This document shows positions 33,370 through 41,993 of a stretch of DNA of 49,279 nt, one piece after another. Position numbers and translations under genes: made by a program. Origin of the DNA: Candidatus Poribacteria bacterium WGA-3G (GTDB lineage: Bacteria > Poribacteria > WGA-4E > WGA-3G); contig ASZN01000009.1 in NCBI GenBank assembly GCA_000406005.1, forward strand, positions 40,908 through 90,186. The letters run 5' to 3'. Position 1 is the first letter of the stretch, and each line of letters begins with the position of its first letter. The notes under the pieces were generated by a model. That model worked only from the letters and a program-made list of their open reading frames with translations, was not told the origin of the DNA and searched no databases.

Positions 33370-33951
33370 ATGGATAAATTGATTGATGATGAAATGTTAG
33401 TCGCTCAGTTTCAAGCCGGTCGCCAGAATGCCTTCGATGAGTTAATGAAACGCTATAAATCCAAGATTTTCTCGTATCTCCTACGTTCGGTCAGGAATTA
33501 TGAGGATGCCGAGGACATCACCATCGAAGTCTTCTTCAAGGCGTACCGAGCATTAGAGAATTGGCAACCGAAAGCCAAATTTTCGACATGGCTGTACAAG
33601 ATTGCTTCCAATCTTGCTATTGATTATCATCGCGCGAAAGCCCGTAATCCTGTCTATGCGTTGGATGACGCGGAAATCCCTGAAACGCACCTTGTCGCGA
33701 CTGATATACACAGCGATCCGGTGAAGCAGTTAGAAGAAAAAGAACGGGGGCTGATTATTCGTGAAGCGGTCGATCAGCTCTCCCCGAAACAGAAAGCGGT
33801 CTTTATGTTAACTCGGTATGAAGGTTTACAACTCAAGGAGGTGGCTGAAACGCTCGACATGGCGGAAGGCACCGTGAAAGTTCACCTCCATCGCGCAGTG
33901 AAACGACTGCAAACACTCCTACGTCCATTGTGGGAAAATAACGACATTTGA
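33370..33951 (+). CDS. ECF-type RNA polymerase sigma factor
   Basis: A 193-residue sigma-70-family protein of the extracytoplasmic-function group. Region 2 is FDELMKRYKSKIFSYLLRSV … EDITIEVFFKAYRAL, with the WLYKIASNLAIDYHRAK segment. Region 4 is LSPKQKAVFMLTRYEGLQLKEVAETLDMAEGTVKVHLHRA, the DNA-reading helix-turn-helix. There is no region 3 or 1.1. The gene is followed 14 bases later by a zf-HC2 anti-sigma-like gene, so the two form a regulatory pair. The stimulus is unknown. Confidence 0.95.
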   Translation: MDKLIDDEMLVAQFQAGRQNAFDELMKRYKSKIFSYLLRSVRNYEDAEDITIEVFFKAYRALENWQPKAKFSTWLYKIASNLAIDYHRAKARNPVYALDDAEIPETHLVATDIHSDPVKQLEEKERGLIIREAVDQLSPKQKAVFMLTRYEGLQLKEVAETLDMAEGTVKVHLHRAVKRLQTLLRPLWENNDI

Positions 33952-33965
33952 AAGGAGAAGGGGTT

Positions 33966-34595
33966 ATGCCAAAGTGTAAGAAGTCTGAAGGGCAAGCTAT
34001 CGACTATGCTTATAAAGTATTGCCACCGGCAGAAGAAGTGCCCTTCAAAGAACATCTTAAAAACTGTCAAGACTGCACCGAAGCCGTTGAATCCTACACA
34101 GCAGCCCTTGAATTGACAGATCAGGCACAGGCGGAGCTGGTTGTGCCTGAATATGCACTCCGGAACATCGAGATGAATGTGTACAAACGGCTCGCGGCTT
34201 CACAAGAACAGACGTGGTTCTCGCGTCTTGGTACGTATTTTACGAGTGTTGGATCGCCCTTCGGTAGGTACAAAACTGCCGCAGTAAGCAGCGTCGCTAT
34301 CGCCTTGATCGTCGCTGCCGTCTTAATCGGTAAACCGCCTCAACCGGAACAGACGTTCCAATTAACCGAAATGCAGTCCGCTGAGGCACGCATCGAAGAA
34401 TATCGCGAGCAAGGCATCCAATGGAATTTAGAGGAAGCACTTATCACACACCATCTCCGAAACGATGCGTGGGAAACAGAGAGTCAACTCAACCGAATGA
34501 AAGAACAGGCACAAGGCACGAGTTGGACGAAGGTCGCTGATAAACACCTTCAGAACCTTCAATCTGGAACCCTGAACAAAACGCAGCAGAACTGA
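33966..34595 (+). CDS. Membrane-anchored zf-HC2 anti-sigma factor
   Basis: A 209-residue protein. The N-terminus has MPKCKKSEGQAIDYAYKVLP and FKEHLKNCQDC, the H-x3-C-x2-C of the zf-HC2 anti-sigma domain. One membrane helix (~residues 100-125, KTAAVSSVAIALIVAAVLIG) separates it from a charged helical part (AEARIEEYREQGIQWNLEEAL). ATG at 33966 with AAAGGAG nine bases upstream is preferred to the TTG at 33948. It should bind the ECF sigma factor encoded upstream and release it in response to a periplasmic or envelope signal. Confidence 0.85.
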   Translation: MPKCKKSEGQAIDYAYKVLPPAEEVPFKEHLKNCQDCTEAVESYTAALELTDQAQAELVVPEYALRNIEMNVYKRLAASQEQTWFSRLGTYFTSVGSPFGRYKTAAVSSVAIALIVAAVLIGKPPQPEQTFQLTEMQSAEARIEEYREQGIQWNLEEALITHHLRNDAWETESQLNRMKEQAQGTSWTKVADKHLQNLQSGTLNKTQQN

Positions 34596-34655
34596 CAACT
34601 TTTAAGTGTCTCCTGTAGAGGCAGCACCCTTCAAATCAGAAACCGTCGTGGAACG

Positions 34656-36659
34656 ATGCGCGGAGGTCCCGTAATTAAAAAAATGGAAATGTCACGTAGG
34701 TTTACATTTCTCTTACATGCGCTGCTGGTAATTCTTCTCAGTCCACTTGCTTATGCCCAAGTTGAGGACGTGAACGCCTTAGTTCAAGCAGGAGACTATA
34801 CGCAAGCGGTTGATAAACTGGAAGCACTCGCCGAATCCGCTGAAGATATTACTGTGAAAGGCTTATGCTACTATCAGATCGGTGAAATTCATTATAATTA
34901 TACCCATCAGTACAACAGAGCCGTTGCAGCTTATGATAATATTTTGAAGTTGGAGAAAAAAGGACTCGCCGCTGAGGATCTCTACCTTGCCATTATCAAG
35001 AAAGGTGATGTCTACAGTCGCGTGGGCAATTATCAAGATGCTGTCCAAACTTACGATAGACTGATTAAACTTGCCCCTGCCACACATTTCGTGCATAAGA
35101 CCGGCTTACAGAAGATTCGCGACATTAATACCGCACTCGCGGATCTCAGAGAACAGCAACGCGTCGCTATCCAGTACAAAGGCACGCCTCTTGCCGCTAT
35201 TGCGCAATTCCAGATTGCTGAACTCTATCGGAATCCGTCGCAACTCAACCAACCCGAAAAGGCGATTGAGAAGTATGAGGCACTTTTAGCAGAACATCCG
35301 GAAGCCATCGTTGCACCAGAAGCGAAATGGCGCATTGCCAATTTATATCACACCGTTCTTAAGCAGTCTCGGCGTGCGATGGCGATGTATAGGAAAGTCG
35401 TTGACGATTACCCAGCAAGCAATTTCGCTGCAGAAGCGCTGTATCAGATGGCGAACATCCACCGCACTGCCGAGAAATACTCGTTAGCGGTTCCGGTGTT
35501 TGAGCGACTGAAAGAAGGATACCCGAATTTCTGGAACATGCACGCCGTTCTCTATTGGATGGGGGTCTGTAACGAGAAAAGTTTGAACTATCCGAAAGCG
35601 ATTGAGGCTTTTAAAACCTTTCTTCACGTCTATCTGCCGCAGCTTGACCCTGTTTATTTAGGACAGATTTCGATGCACGATAAGGAACTGTCCGAAGTGG
35701 AAACGGAGATTGGTGAGAAAATCGAGAAGTTAACAGAGCAGATGTCGGAGGTAGAAGCGGAACGGCTTGATGCTGCGCGTTCGGAACGAAACTACGTTTT
35801 GGCGTTGGATATTGCTCGGAACCTTGTCGCCACCGCACCCGATACGCCTCAAGCGAAGCAGGCATCGGAACAGATTTTCACACTCCAACACCTCGCTACG
35901 ATACAGAACCTGCGTGAGCAGCTTCATCAAAGAATGCTGACACCTATAGAGGCAGCACACACGCTGTTTCAGATCGGTACTATTTATGAACGCCAGTTAC
36001 GGGACTATCCAAAGGCAATTGCGGCATATCAAGAGGTATTGAAACACCACCCTGACGCAACTTATTCCGCTGCAGCGCTCTATCGTAGTGGACTCATTTA
36101 CGCCGAGCACTTGTCTACACCTAATGAAGCGATCGAGGCTTACAAATCGGTTATCGCATCACATCCGAAGACACTGCAGGCAATGATGGCGCACTTCCAG
36201 TTAGGCGAACTTTACAGAACATTGAACCGTTACAACGAAGCGTTACAAGCCTACGAGGCTACGATCGGCTATCCAGAACGGGATCGGTATCTCGCTGGTG
36301 GATATAAGGATAGTTTTTCCGATAGGGCACAATTCCGAATCGGTCGTGTCCATTATGATGATGACCGTTATGACGATGCGCGCTTCGTCTTTGAGGAGTT
36401 CATTCAGAACCGGGCGCGCTCGCCACGTCTCGCCGCCGCCTACGTCTACCTCGCCTCCATAAGCGAAAAACGTGCTGAAAACAGACAAGCCATTTACTTC
36501 TACGAGCAAGCGGAAACCTTACTCAAAGATAACCCCATTCAAATGGCGATGTTTATAGAAGAGGCAAGCGCACTCGGTCACTTCCACGCCACCGATTCAG
36601 AGACAGTGATGCGGTTCCTCAAAGAGCACCAAAAACGGCTTTCAGCAAAATCCGACTGA
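34656..36659 (+). CDS. TPR-repeat exported protein
   Basis: A 667-codon protein with a signal-like segment (FTFLLHALLVILLSPLAYAQ). About a dozen TPR/Sel1-like repeats follow (ALVQAGDYTQAVDKLEAL, AIEKYEALLAEHPEAIVAPEAKWRIANLYH, AMYRKVVDDYPASNFAAEALYQMANIHR, AIAAYQEVLKHHPDATYSAAALYRSGLIYAEH). Structure is an extended helical repeat; it is probably periplasmic, a scaffold for envelope work, perhaps a YbgF/BamD-like protein. It follows the anti-sigma gene, so it may be a regulon member. The start is unclear: 34656 or ATG codons at 34683 and 34689 with GGAGG about 15 bases upstream. Confidence 0.8.
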   Translation: MRGGPVIKKMEMSRRFTFLLHALLVILLSPLAYAQVEDVNALVQAGDYTQAVDKLEALAESAEDITVKGLCYYQIGEIHYNYTHQYNRAVAAYDNILKLEKKGLAAEDLYLAIIKKGDVYSRVGNYQDAVQTYDRLIKLAPATHFVHKTGLQKIRDINTALADLREQQRVAIQYKGTPLAAIAQFQIAELYRNPSQLNQPEKAIEKYEALLAEHPEAIVAPEAKWRIANLYHTVLKQSRRAMAMYRKVVDDYPASNFAAEALYQMANIHRTAEKYSLAVPVFERLKEGYPNFWNMHAVLYWMGVCNEKSLNYPKAIEAFKTFLHVYLPQLDPVYLGQISMHDKELSEVETEIGEKIEKLTEQMSEVEAERLDAARSERNYVLALDIARNLVATAPDTPQAKQASEQIFTLQHLATIQNLREQLHQRMLTPIEAAHTLFQIGTIYERQLRDYPKAIAAYQEVLKHHPDATYSAAALYRSGLIYAEHLSTPNEAIEAYKSVIASHPKTLQAMMAHFQLGELYRTLNRYNEALQAYEATIGYPERDRYLAGGYKDSFSDRAQFRIGRVHYDDDRYDDARFVFEEFIQNRARSPRLAAAYVYLASISEKRAENRQAIYFYEQAETLLKDNPIQMAMFIEEASALGHFHATDSETVMRFLKEHQKRLSAKSD

Positions 36660-36663
36660 TTTT

Positions 36664-38064
36664 TTAAGATATGCCTTCAAGACGCGCTAACAGTGCCGGA
36701 TGCAATTCCACAGTATAAGGTGCCGCGTCCGTTAGACGCTTGTGTAGGTGGGGTAATTTTTCGAGTTCTGCAGTTGTCCGTGCCTGAATGTCCTGGAGTG
36801 TCGGAAAATTGTATGCCAATTCTCCGTTTTGGATGATCGGAATGAGAAGTCGTTGTCCCTCAGAGACCTCTTCATCCCAAAGCGTTACCTGATCCTTTGC
36901 GTAATTCCCACCGGCATCGGTTAAACGATGTATCTGCTTCCTACCGGGTATCGTCGCTTTTGACGGTTCATCAAGCGACTGTTTTCCGACGGGTCTGCCG
37001 TCGCTTTCGACCAACTTATAGACCCCGCCGAGCGCAGACGGAGCCCCTTCGCTTGTACGTGGGTTGAAGTTCGCACCCGTAGCGAGCCGTGTACCGACAC
37101 CGAAGCTGTCAAGCGGTGCACCGTTTTCGAGCAAAGTGTCTATCTGGTATTCATCAAGGTCATGACTTGCGATAATTTGAACGTAGTGGAGCCCTTCAGC
37201 ATCAAGGATACGACGCACCTGTTGGCTGAGCATCAGAAGATCGCCGCTGTCCAATCGGACGGCGCGTAACCGCGCCCCGCGTGCCTCCATCTCCTTGGCA
37301 ACGATACAGGCATTTCGCGCGCCTTGAAGTGTATCGTAAGTATCAATCAGGAGCGTTGTATTGTCGGGAAAGGCTGCGGCGTAATCGCGGAAAGCATCTA
37401 ATTCGGTAGGACGTTCGGAGACGAATTTATGTGCCATTGTGCCGACGTAGGGAATGTCGAAGTAGCGTCCTGCAAGCACCAGTGACGTGCCGCTCGCGCC
37501 ACCGATGAAAGCGGCACGCGCAGCCAAGATACCGGCATCCCTGCCGTGTGCCCGGCGCGCCCCGAAATCGAAAACAGGTCTGCCGCGCGCCGCATGCACA
37601 ATCCGCGAGGCTTTCGTCGCAATCAGCGTCTGGAAGTTCATGACACAGAGCAGATATGTTTCAAATAGTTGGACATCGCGTGATCTGCCTGTGACATTGA
37701 TAATCGGTTCGTTTGGAAAAACAGGTGTGCCTTCAGGAACGGCGAAAACGGAACCGTCGAAACGGAAATCCCGAAGCGAATCGAGGTACTCGGCACGCAG
37801 ATCGCCACGTTCCGCTAACCACTCCAGCGTAGCGTCTGTCCAATGCAAGTTAAGAATGTAGTGGATAACCTGTTCCAACCCAGCGGTAATGAGGTATTGC
37901 CCTTGTGGAATTTTGCGGACGTAGTAGTTCGCTGTGATAACGGAATTATTCTGCGCATCGAAATCGGCTTGTCCCATCGTCAGTTGATAGTAATCAACGA
38001 AGAGTGCCATTTCATCCGCTGAAAGCAAAGCAGATTTTAATGAATGGCGAGGATCGGCATTCAT
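36664..38064 (-). CDS. pncB: Nicotinate phosphoribosyltransferase
   Basis: A 466-residue NAPRTase that turns nicotinate and PRPP into nicotinate mononucleotide in NAD salvage. Conserved features are YYQLTMGQADFD, VFDFGARRAHGRDAGILAARAAFIGGASGTSLVLAG, PYVGTMAHKFV, LLIDTYDTLQGARN, VRLDSGDLLMLS, and the phosphate-binding FGVGTRLATG. The length and order are complete. ATG at 38062-38064 overlaps the end of the TPR-CRTAC1 gene by four bases. NAD salvage is an odd partner for that gene; coupling is probably only positional. Confidence 0.95.
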   Translation of the reverse strand: MNADPRHSLKSALLSADEMALFVDYYQLTMGQADFDAQNNSVITANYYVRKIPQGQYLITAGLEQVIHYILNLHWTDATLEWLAERGDLRAEYLDSLRDFRFDGSVFAVPEGTPVFPNEPIINVTGRSRDVQLFETYLLCVMNFQTLIATKASRIVHAARGRPVFDFGARRAHGRDAGILAARAAFIGGASGTSLVLAGRYFDIPYVGTMAHKFVSERPTELDAFRDYAAAFPDNTTLLIDTYDTLQGARNACIVAKEMEARGARLRAVRLDSGDLLMLSQQVRRILDAEGLHYVQIIASHDLDEYQIDTLLENGAPLDSFGVGTRLATGANFNPRTSEGAPSALGGVYKLVESDGRPVGKQSLDEPSKATIPGRKQIHRLTDAGGNYAKDQVTLWDEEVSEGQRLLIPIIQNGELAYNFPTLQDIQARTTAELEKLPHLHKRLTDAAPYTVELHPALLARLEGIS

Positions 38065-40421
38065 AGACTTTTTCCTTCAGTGACGACTAATTTTTGGTTG
38101 ACAGATAGATTCCGATGTGTATCCACTTGGCCAGAGGGCCAGACGATTTCAAGTGTATCAACTTTCGTGTGTGTGCCGAGACCGATTTCAAGCGGCAGAC
38201 TGTTCGTCGAACCGAAACCGCATCCGCCACTCACTTCTCTGTAGATGAGACTATCACCAACACGCAGTGTTACTTTAGCACCGATCCCGTCTCGATTACT
38301 CTTGACACCAACGAGTTTCAGATTAAGATAGTTGTTCCGGACACCAGTATTCTGGTAGAAGAGATTGTGCCACTGGTCTCCGATAAACGCACCGCCCACG
38401 GAAACATAGATGTCAACATCGCCATCCGCATCGGCATCGCCAAATGTTACGCCGTGTCCTTTCCCGATATTGCCCAACCCTAAATCGAAAGTCGCATCTG
38501 TAAAGGTGCCGTCGCCGTTATTGCGGAAGAGGGCGTCGCGTTCGAGCCGTCCCATCTGTGGTGCCCCCGTAGCGAGATAGATATCAAGGTAGCCGTCGCT
38601 ATCAATGTCTTCAAAGTTTGCCCCCATTGCGCCGAAAGCGTGATAGAGTCCTGATTCACGGGTAACATCCGTAAAAGTACCGTCGCCGTTGTTGCGGTAT
38701 AGTACTTGCCGGTCGCCGTCGTGTGGTGCAGTCCCCGTGATTTGACCTGCGATGAAAGCCTGAAACGCCCCCGAATTCGAGATGAAGATATCCAGATCCG
38801 CGTCGTTATCCACATCTAAGAAGAAGGTGACAAAAGCATCCGTAATAGGTAGGTTCATGCCGGTTGTCGCCGTAACATCGGTGAACGTGCCGTCGCCGTT
38901 GTTACGATAAAGGACGTTGGACTGCCCGTAATTGACGACATGCAGATCGATATATCCATCTTTATCGTAATCACCCCATGCGGTTCCGAGGGAATTGCCG
39001 GTATTCGCGACCCCAGCACTTTCAGCAGTATTGGTAAAGGTGCCATCCTTGTTATTACGATAAAGGACATTCGCAGCCCCATCGCCAATAACACCGTCTG
39101 CAATGTAGAGATCAATATAACCGTCGTTGTCGTAGTCTGCCCAAGCCGCACAGAAGCTGCTCTGCGGGTCTGCAACACCGGCAGCGTGTGTAACATCTGT
39201 AAAGGTGCCATCCGCGTTGTTGTGATAGAGTGTGTTCTCTGCTGCGCCAGACCAACCGCCACGCGTGATATAGAGATCTGGGTAACCGTCGTTGTCATAA
39301 TCTGCGAACAGTGAACCCCAACCGCCTCTCGGGTCCGCAATCCCTGCTTCTGCTGCGACGTTGGTAAAAGTGCCATCCCCGTTATTGCGATAAAGCGCGT
39401 GGGGTTGATAAGTGCCAACTGCGACGATGTCCATGTCCCCGTCGTTATCGTAATCACCCCATGCACTGCCGCGTCCACCGTCAACCTTATCCATCTTTAA
39501 ATCCGGTGCAATATTGGTGAATTGGTTATCAGTTACCTGTTTTCGGTTATGTAGGGGGTTTTTGCTTGGGTGTTTCTTCAAGGTGACCTTGCCCCTACGA
39601 ACAGTTATTTTAAGTTCTTCTGGCAGTTCTTCTGGATAGCCGCCGAGTTCGTTGTATGCTGTCCACAAGTTCCATAGGGTTTCTGGGTCTCGGGGTTTGA
39701 GCCGGAGTGATTCTTTGAAATTCGTTACTGCCTTTTCAAAGTCCCCGTGTCGGAGGTGATAGACACCGAGGTAGTAGTAGGCGCCGGAGTGCCGTCGGTA
39801 GTTTTGGATAATATCTTCAAATCGTTCCGCCGCTTTATTTGCCTCACCCAAGCGGAATTCCGCTAAACCGAGCTGGAGCATCGCTTCCAAGTTATTCGGT
39901 TCAAGTTCGAGTACCTTCTCAAATTGACGTTTAGATGCCGACAGATCCGGGACAAGCATCTGTTGCGGCGCACCTAAGAAATACCCCAACCGAATGCGTG
40001 CATCGGTGTCGTCGGGGTTTACCTCCAGTGCACGGGTAAGCGCAACGGTAGCGTCGGAAAACCGTTGTTGGTAACTAAAAACCTGTGCTAACGCCAGATA
40101 TGCTCTCGATAACTTATCCTTCGCTTCAGGTGCCTGCTGCAGGCGTCCTATTAGCATCTGTAATTCCACCTCAGCGGAAGCAAATTTTAGCTGTCTGATG
40201 TAGGTACTTGCTAACTGCATACGCGCGTCGTGTGCGTTAGCATCCATCTGCAAGCATATTTGAAAGGCTTGCTCCGCTTCGGCGAAATCGCGTTTGTCTA
40301 AGGCATCAATACCGCGTTGATACTGCGCAGCCAATTGCGGATCCATCTTATCTTGTGGTGTATCCGCATCGCAGCCAGCAATGATGGGAAGAATAAGGAA
40401 AATAAAATAAAGTTTTCGCAT
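38061..40421 (-). CDS. TPR + FG-GAP propeller lipoprotein (CRTAC1/UnbV type)
   Basis: A 786-residue lipoprotein: signal MRKLYFIFLILPIIAGC, lipobox Cys 16. Residues ~30-265 are TPRs (AAQYQRGIDALDKRDFAEAEQAFQ; AKDKLSRAYLALAQVF). A linker follows, then ~8 FG-GAP/VCBS repeats (ALYRNNGDGTFTNV; TLYHNNADGTFTDVTHAAGV; YDNDGYPDLYIT), with the UnbV/ASPIC end NYLNLKLVGVKSNRDGIGAKV and GCGFGSTNSLPLEIGLG. The linker IKITVRRGKVTLKK HPSKNP is very basic and arises from a repeat-like stretch at 39540-39605 (GTAGGGGCAAGG and CCCCCTAC). It overlaps pncB by four bases. It is related in sequence to the genes at 22971 and 41990. Confidence 0.9.
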   Translation of the reverse strand: MRKLYFIFLILPIIAGCDADTPQDKMDPQLAAQYQRGIDALDKRDFAEAEQAFQICLQMDANAHDARMQLASTYIRQLKFASAEVELQMLIGRLQQAPEAKDKLSRAYLALAQVFSYQQRFSDATVALTRALEVNPDDTDARIRLGYFLGAPQQMLVPDLSASKRQFEKVLELEPNNLEAMLQLGLAEFRLGEANKAAERFEDIIQNYRRHSGAYYYLGVYHLRHGDFEKAVTNFKESLRLKPRDPETLWNLWTAYNELGGYPEELPEELKITVRRGKVTLKKHPSKNPLHNRKQVTDNQFTNIAPDLKMDKVDGGRGSAWGDYDNDGDMDIVAVGTYQPHALYRNNGDGTFTNVAAEAGIADPRGGWGSLFADYDNDGYPDLYITRGGWSGAAENTLYHNNADGTFTDVTHAAGVADPQSSFCAAWADYDNDGYIDLYIADGVIGDGAANVLYRNNKDGTFTNTAESAGVANTGNSLGTAWGDYDKDGYIDLHVVNYGQSNVLYRNNGDGTFTDVTATTGMNLPITDAFVTFFLDVDNDADLDIFISNSGAFQAFIAGQITGTAPHDGDRQVLYRNNGDGTFTDVTRESGLYHAFGAMGANFEDIDSDGYLDIYLATGAPQMGRLERDALFRNNGDGTFTDATFDLGLGNIGKGHGVTFGDADADGDVDIYVSVGGAFIGDQWHNLFYQNTGVRNNYLNLKLVGVKSNRDGIGAKVTLRVGDSLIYREVSGGCGFGSTNSLPLEIGLGTHTKVDTLEIVWPSGQVDTHRNLSVNQKLVVTEGKSL

Positions 40422-40428
40422 AAGGGAT

Positions 40429-40528
40429 AGTTAATAGTTAACAGTTAACAGTTAACAGTTAAGAAAAGAGATAAACGATTTATCAGACACCTCTTAACTG
40501 GCGACTGGTTACTGGCGACTGGTTACTG
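40429..40528. repeat. Inverted CAGTTA heptad element
   Basis: A tandem AGTTAAC heptad run (40429-40462) faces its inverse (GACTGGTTACTGGC type, 40495-40528) across a hairpin GATAAA-CGA-TTTATC (40470-40484) and an AAGAG/CTCTT pair. The right arm supplies the last six codons and the stop of the gene at 40509-41993. Confidence 0.6.
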
Positions 40529-41993
40529 ATGCCAATCTTGCCTTTAATTCTTCTTTTTTGACGGGTTGCGTTAAATCCATGAGATAGATGCGCATGTGAT
40601 CCGAACGGTCGGAGCTAAACACGAGTTTCTTTCCGTCTTGCGAGATACTCGGTTCAAAATGTGCACCGATGTGGTTTGTGAGTTGGGTTTTGTTTGTACC
40701 ATCAGCATTCATCATCCAGATTGTATAGTGGTTATGTCCGCTTGAGACATAGATAATTCGTTTACCATCTGGTGTGAAAGTCGGGTGATAGTGGCTGGCA
40801 TCTGAAAAGGTTAACTGCTTTGCGGTACCGCCTGTTGGATTAACGCTGAAAATCTGGTAAATGTTTTCCACCATTGAAGTGAACGCTATCTGCTTGCCAT
40901 TTGGCGACCATGTTGGGTGTCCATCATCCACGTTATTATGTGTCAGCTGCGTCTTATTCGTGCCGTCGGTATTGATGACATAGATTTCCAGTGTGTCGTC
41001 AACCTCAGCGTTGTTGTCACCGTCTGTGGCTTCTACCGTCGGTGCCTTGGATTCAAAAGCGATTTTTTTCCCGTCGGGTGAAAAGACAGGTGCCCGGTCC
41101 GCACCGCCTACATCAATCAAGGCGCGTTGATTCCTGCCAGTAACGTCCATGAGATAGATAGCAGCACGGCTCGGATCGGAACCGCTTGCTTGGATAGGTG
41201 GGAGCATCATACCGCCGCGCGTACGCTCCGTAACGAAGGCGATGGATTGACCGTCGGGTGAAAAAGCAGGCATGTATTCGTCAAGTTCGTCGGTATGCGT
41301 GAGTTGTTGAAGTTCGAGCGTCGTGAGGTCCATGAGATACAACTCGGCGTTCTGTAGGCGAGTCGAGGCAAATGCGAGCCGCTTTCCGTCGGGTGAAATC
41401 GCTGGACTGTAGTCATCGGTGAACTTCGCAGCAAACGTCATGATATTCCCTTTTTCGGTAAACGTCTGCTCGTAATCGTCGCTGCCCTCGGTACGGAGAC
41501 GTTGGACGTGGTAGGCATCGCCGGTGAGTCCAGCAAGTTTTAAAACGACATCACGTTTTGGTGATCCTTCTAACAATTGATTAAAGTAGTGTACGGCGTG
41601 GTCCTTTTGATTGTCAAGCCAGAAGAGCGTGCCAAGTGTCCGTCTAATTTCTGATCTCCGGGGTGCCGTGCGCGGTGCCATATCCAATGCCCAAGAGAGT
41701 GCCTCTTTCGCCTTCTCTCTATACGCTGTACCGCTCGGATTTTTATTTACCATGTCAACATAAATCAAGCCGATTTGATAGAAGGCTTCTGCTCTTGAAC
41801 CGTCGTGATTAATTGCTTCCTCAAACGTTTCTATTGCGGCATCGGTGTCGCCACTTGCGGCTAACTGTTTGCCACGCTTGATAAGAGGGCCGTCACCGCA
41901 ACTGAAAAAGGAAACGACGAATACCGCGATGAACAATATGTATAGGATTTGCGTGATACCTTTAAGGTTCCTTTTTTTTTCTTGGGTTCTCAT
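40509..41993 (-). CDS. TPR + TolB-like WD40 propeller lipoprotein
   Basis: A 494-residue lipoprotein: a hydrophobic LYILFIAVFVVSFFSC segment with a lipobox Cys, two TPR-like helices (KRGKQLAASGDTDAAIETFEEAI), then a TolB/PD40-like beta propeller with repeated D-Y-S-P-A-I-S-P-D-G-K motifs (SPAISPDGKRLAFASTR; MPAFSPDGQSIAFVTER; APVFSPDGKKIAFESK; HPTWSPNGKQIAFTS; HPTFTPDGKRIIYVSS). The stop TAA lies inside the heptad repeat at 40429-40528, so the final residues SVTSRQ are repeat-encoded. Four bases overlap with the upstream CRTAC1 gene. The role is probably outer-membrane or periplasmic binding of peptidoglycan or proteins. Confidence 0.85.
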   Translation of the reverse strand: MRTQEKKRNLKGITQILYILFIAVFVVSFFSCGDGPLIKRGKQLAASGDTDAAIETFEEAINHDGSRAEAFYQIGLIYVDMVNKNPSGTAYREKAKEALSWALDMAPRTAPRRSEIRRTLGTLFWLDNQKDHAVHYFNQLLEGSPKRDVVLKLAGLTGDAYHVQRLRTEGSDDYEQTFTEKGNIMTFAAKFTDDYSPAISPDGKRLAFASTRLQNAELYLMDLTTLELQQLTHTDELDEYMPAFSPDGQSIAFVTERTRGGMMLPPIQASGSDPSRAAIYLMDVTGRNQRALIDVGGADRAPVFSPDGKKIAFESKAPTVEATDGDNNAEVDDTLEIYVINTDGTNKTQLTHNNVDDGHPTWSPNGKQIAFTSMVENIYQIFSVNPTGGTAKQLTFSDASHYHPTFTPDGKRIIYVSSGHNHYTIWMMNADGTNKTQLTNHIGAHFEPSISQDGKKLVFSSDRSDHMRIYLMDLTQPVKKEELKARLASVTSRQ

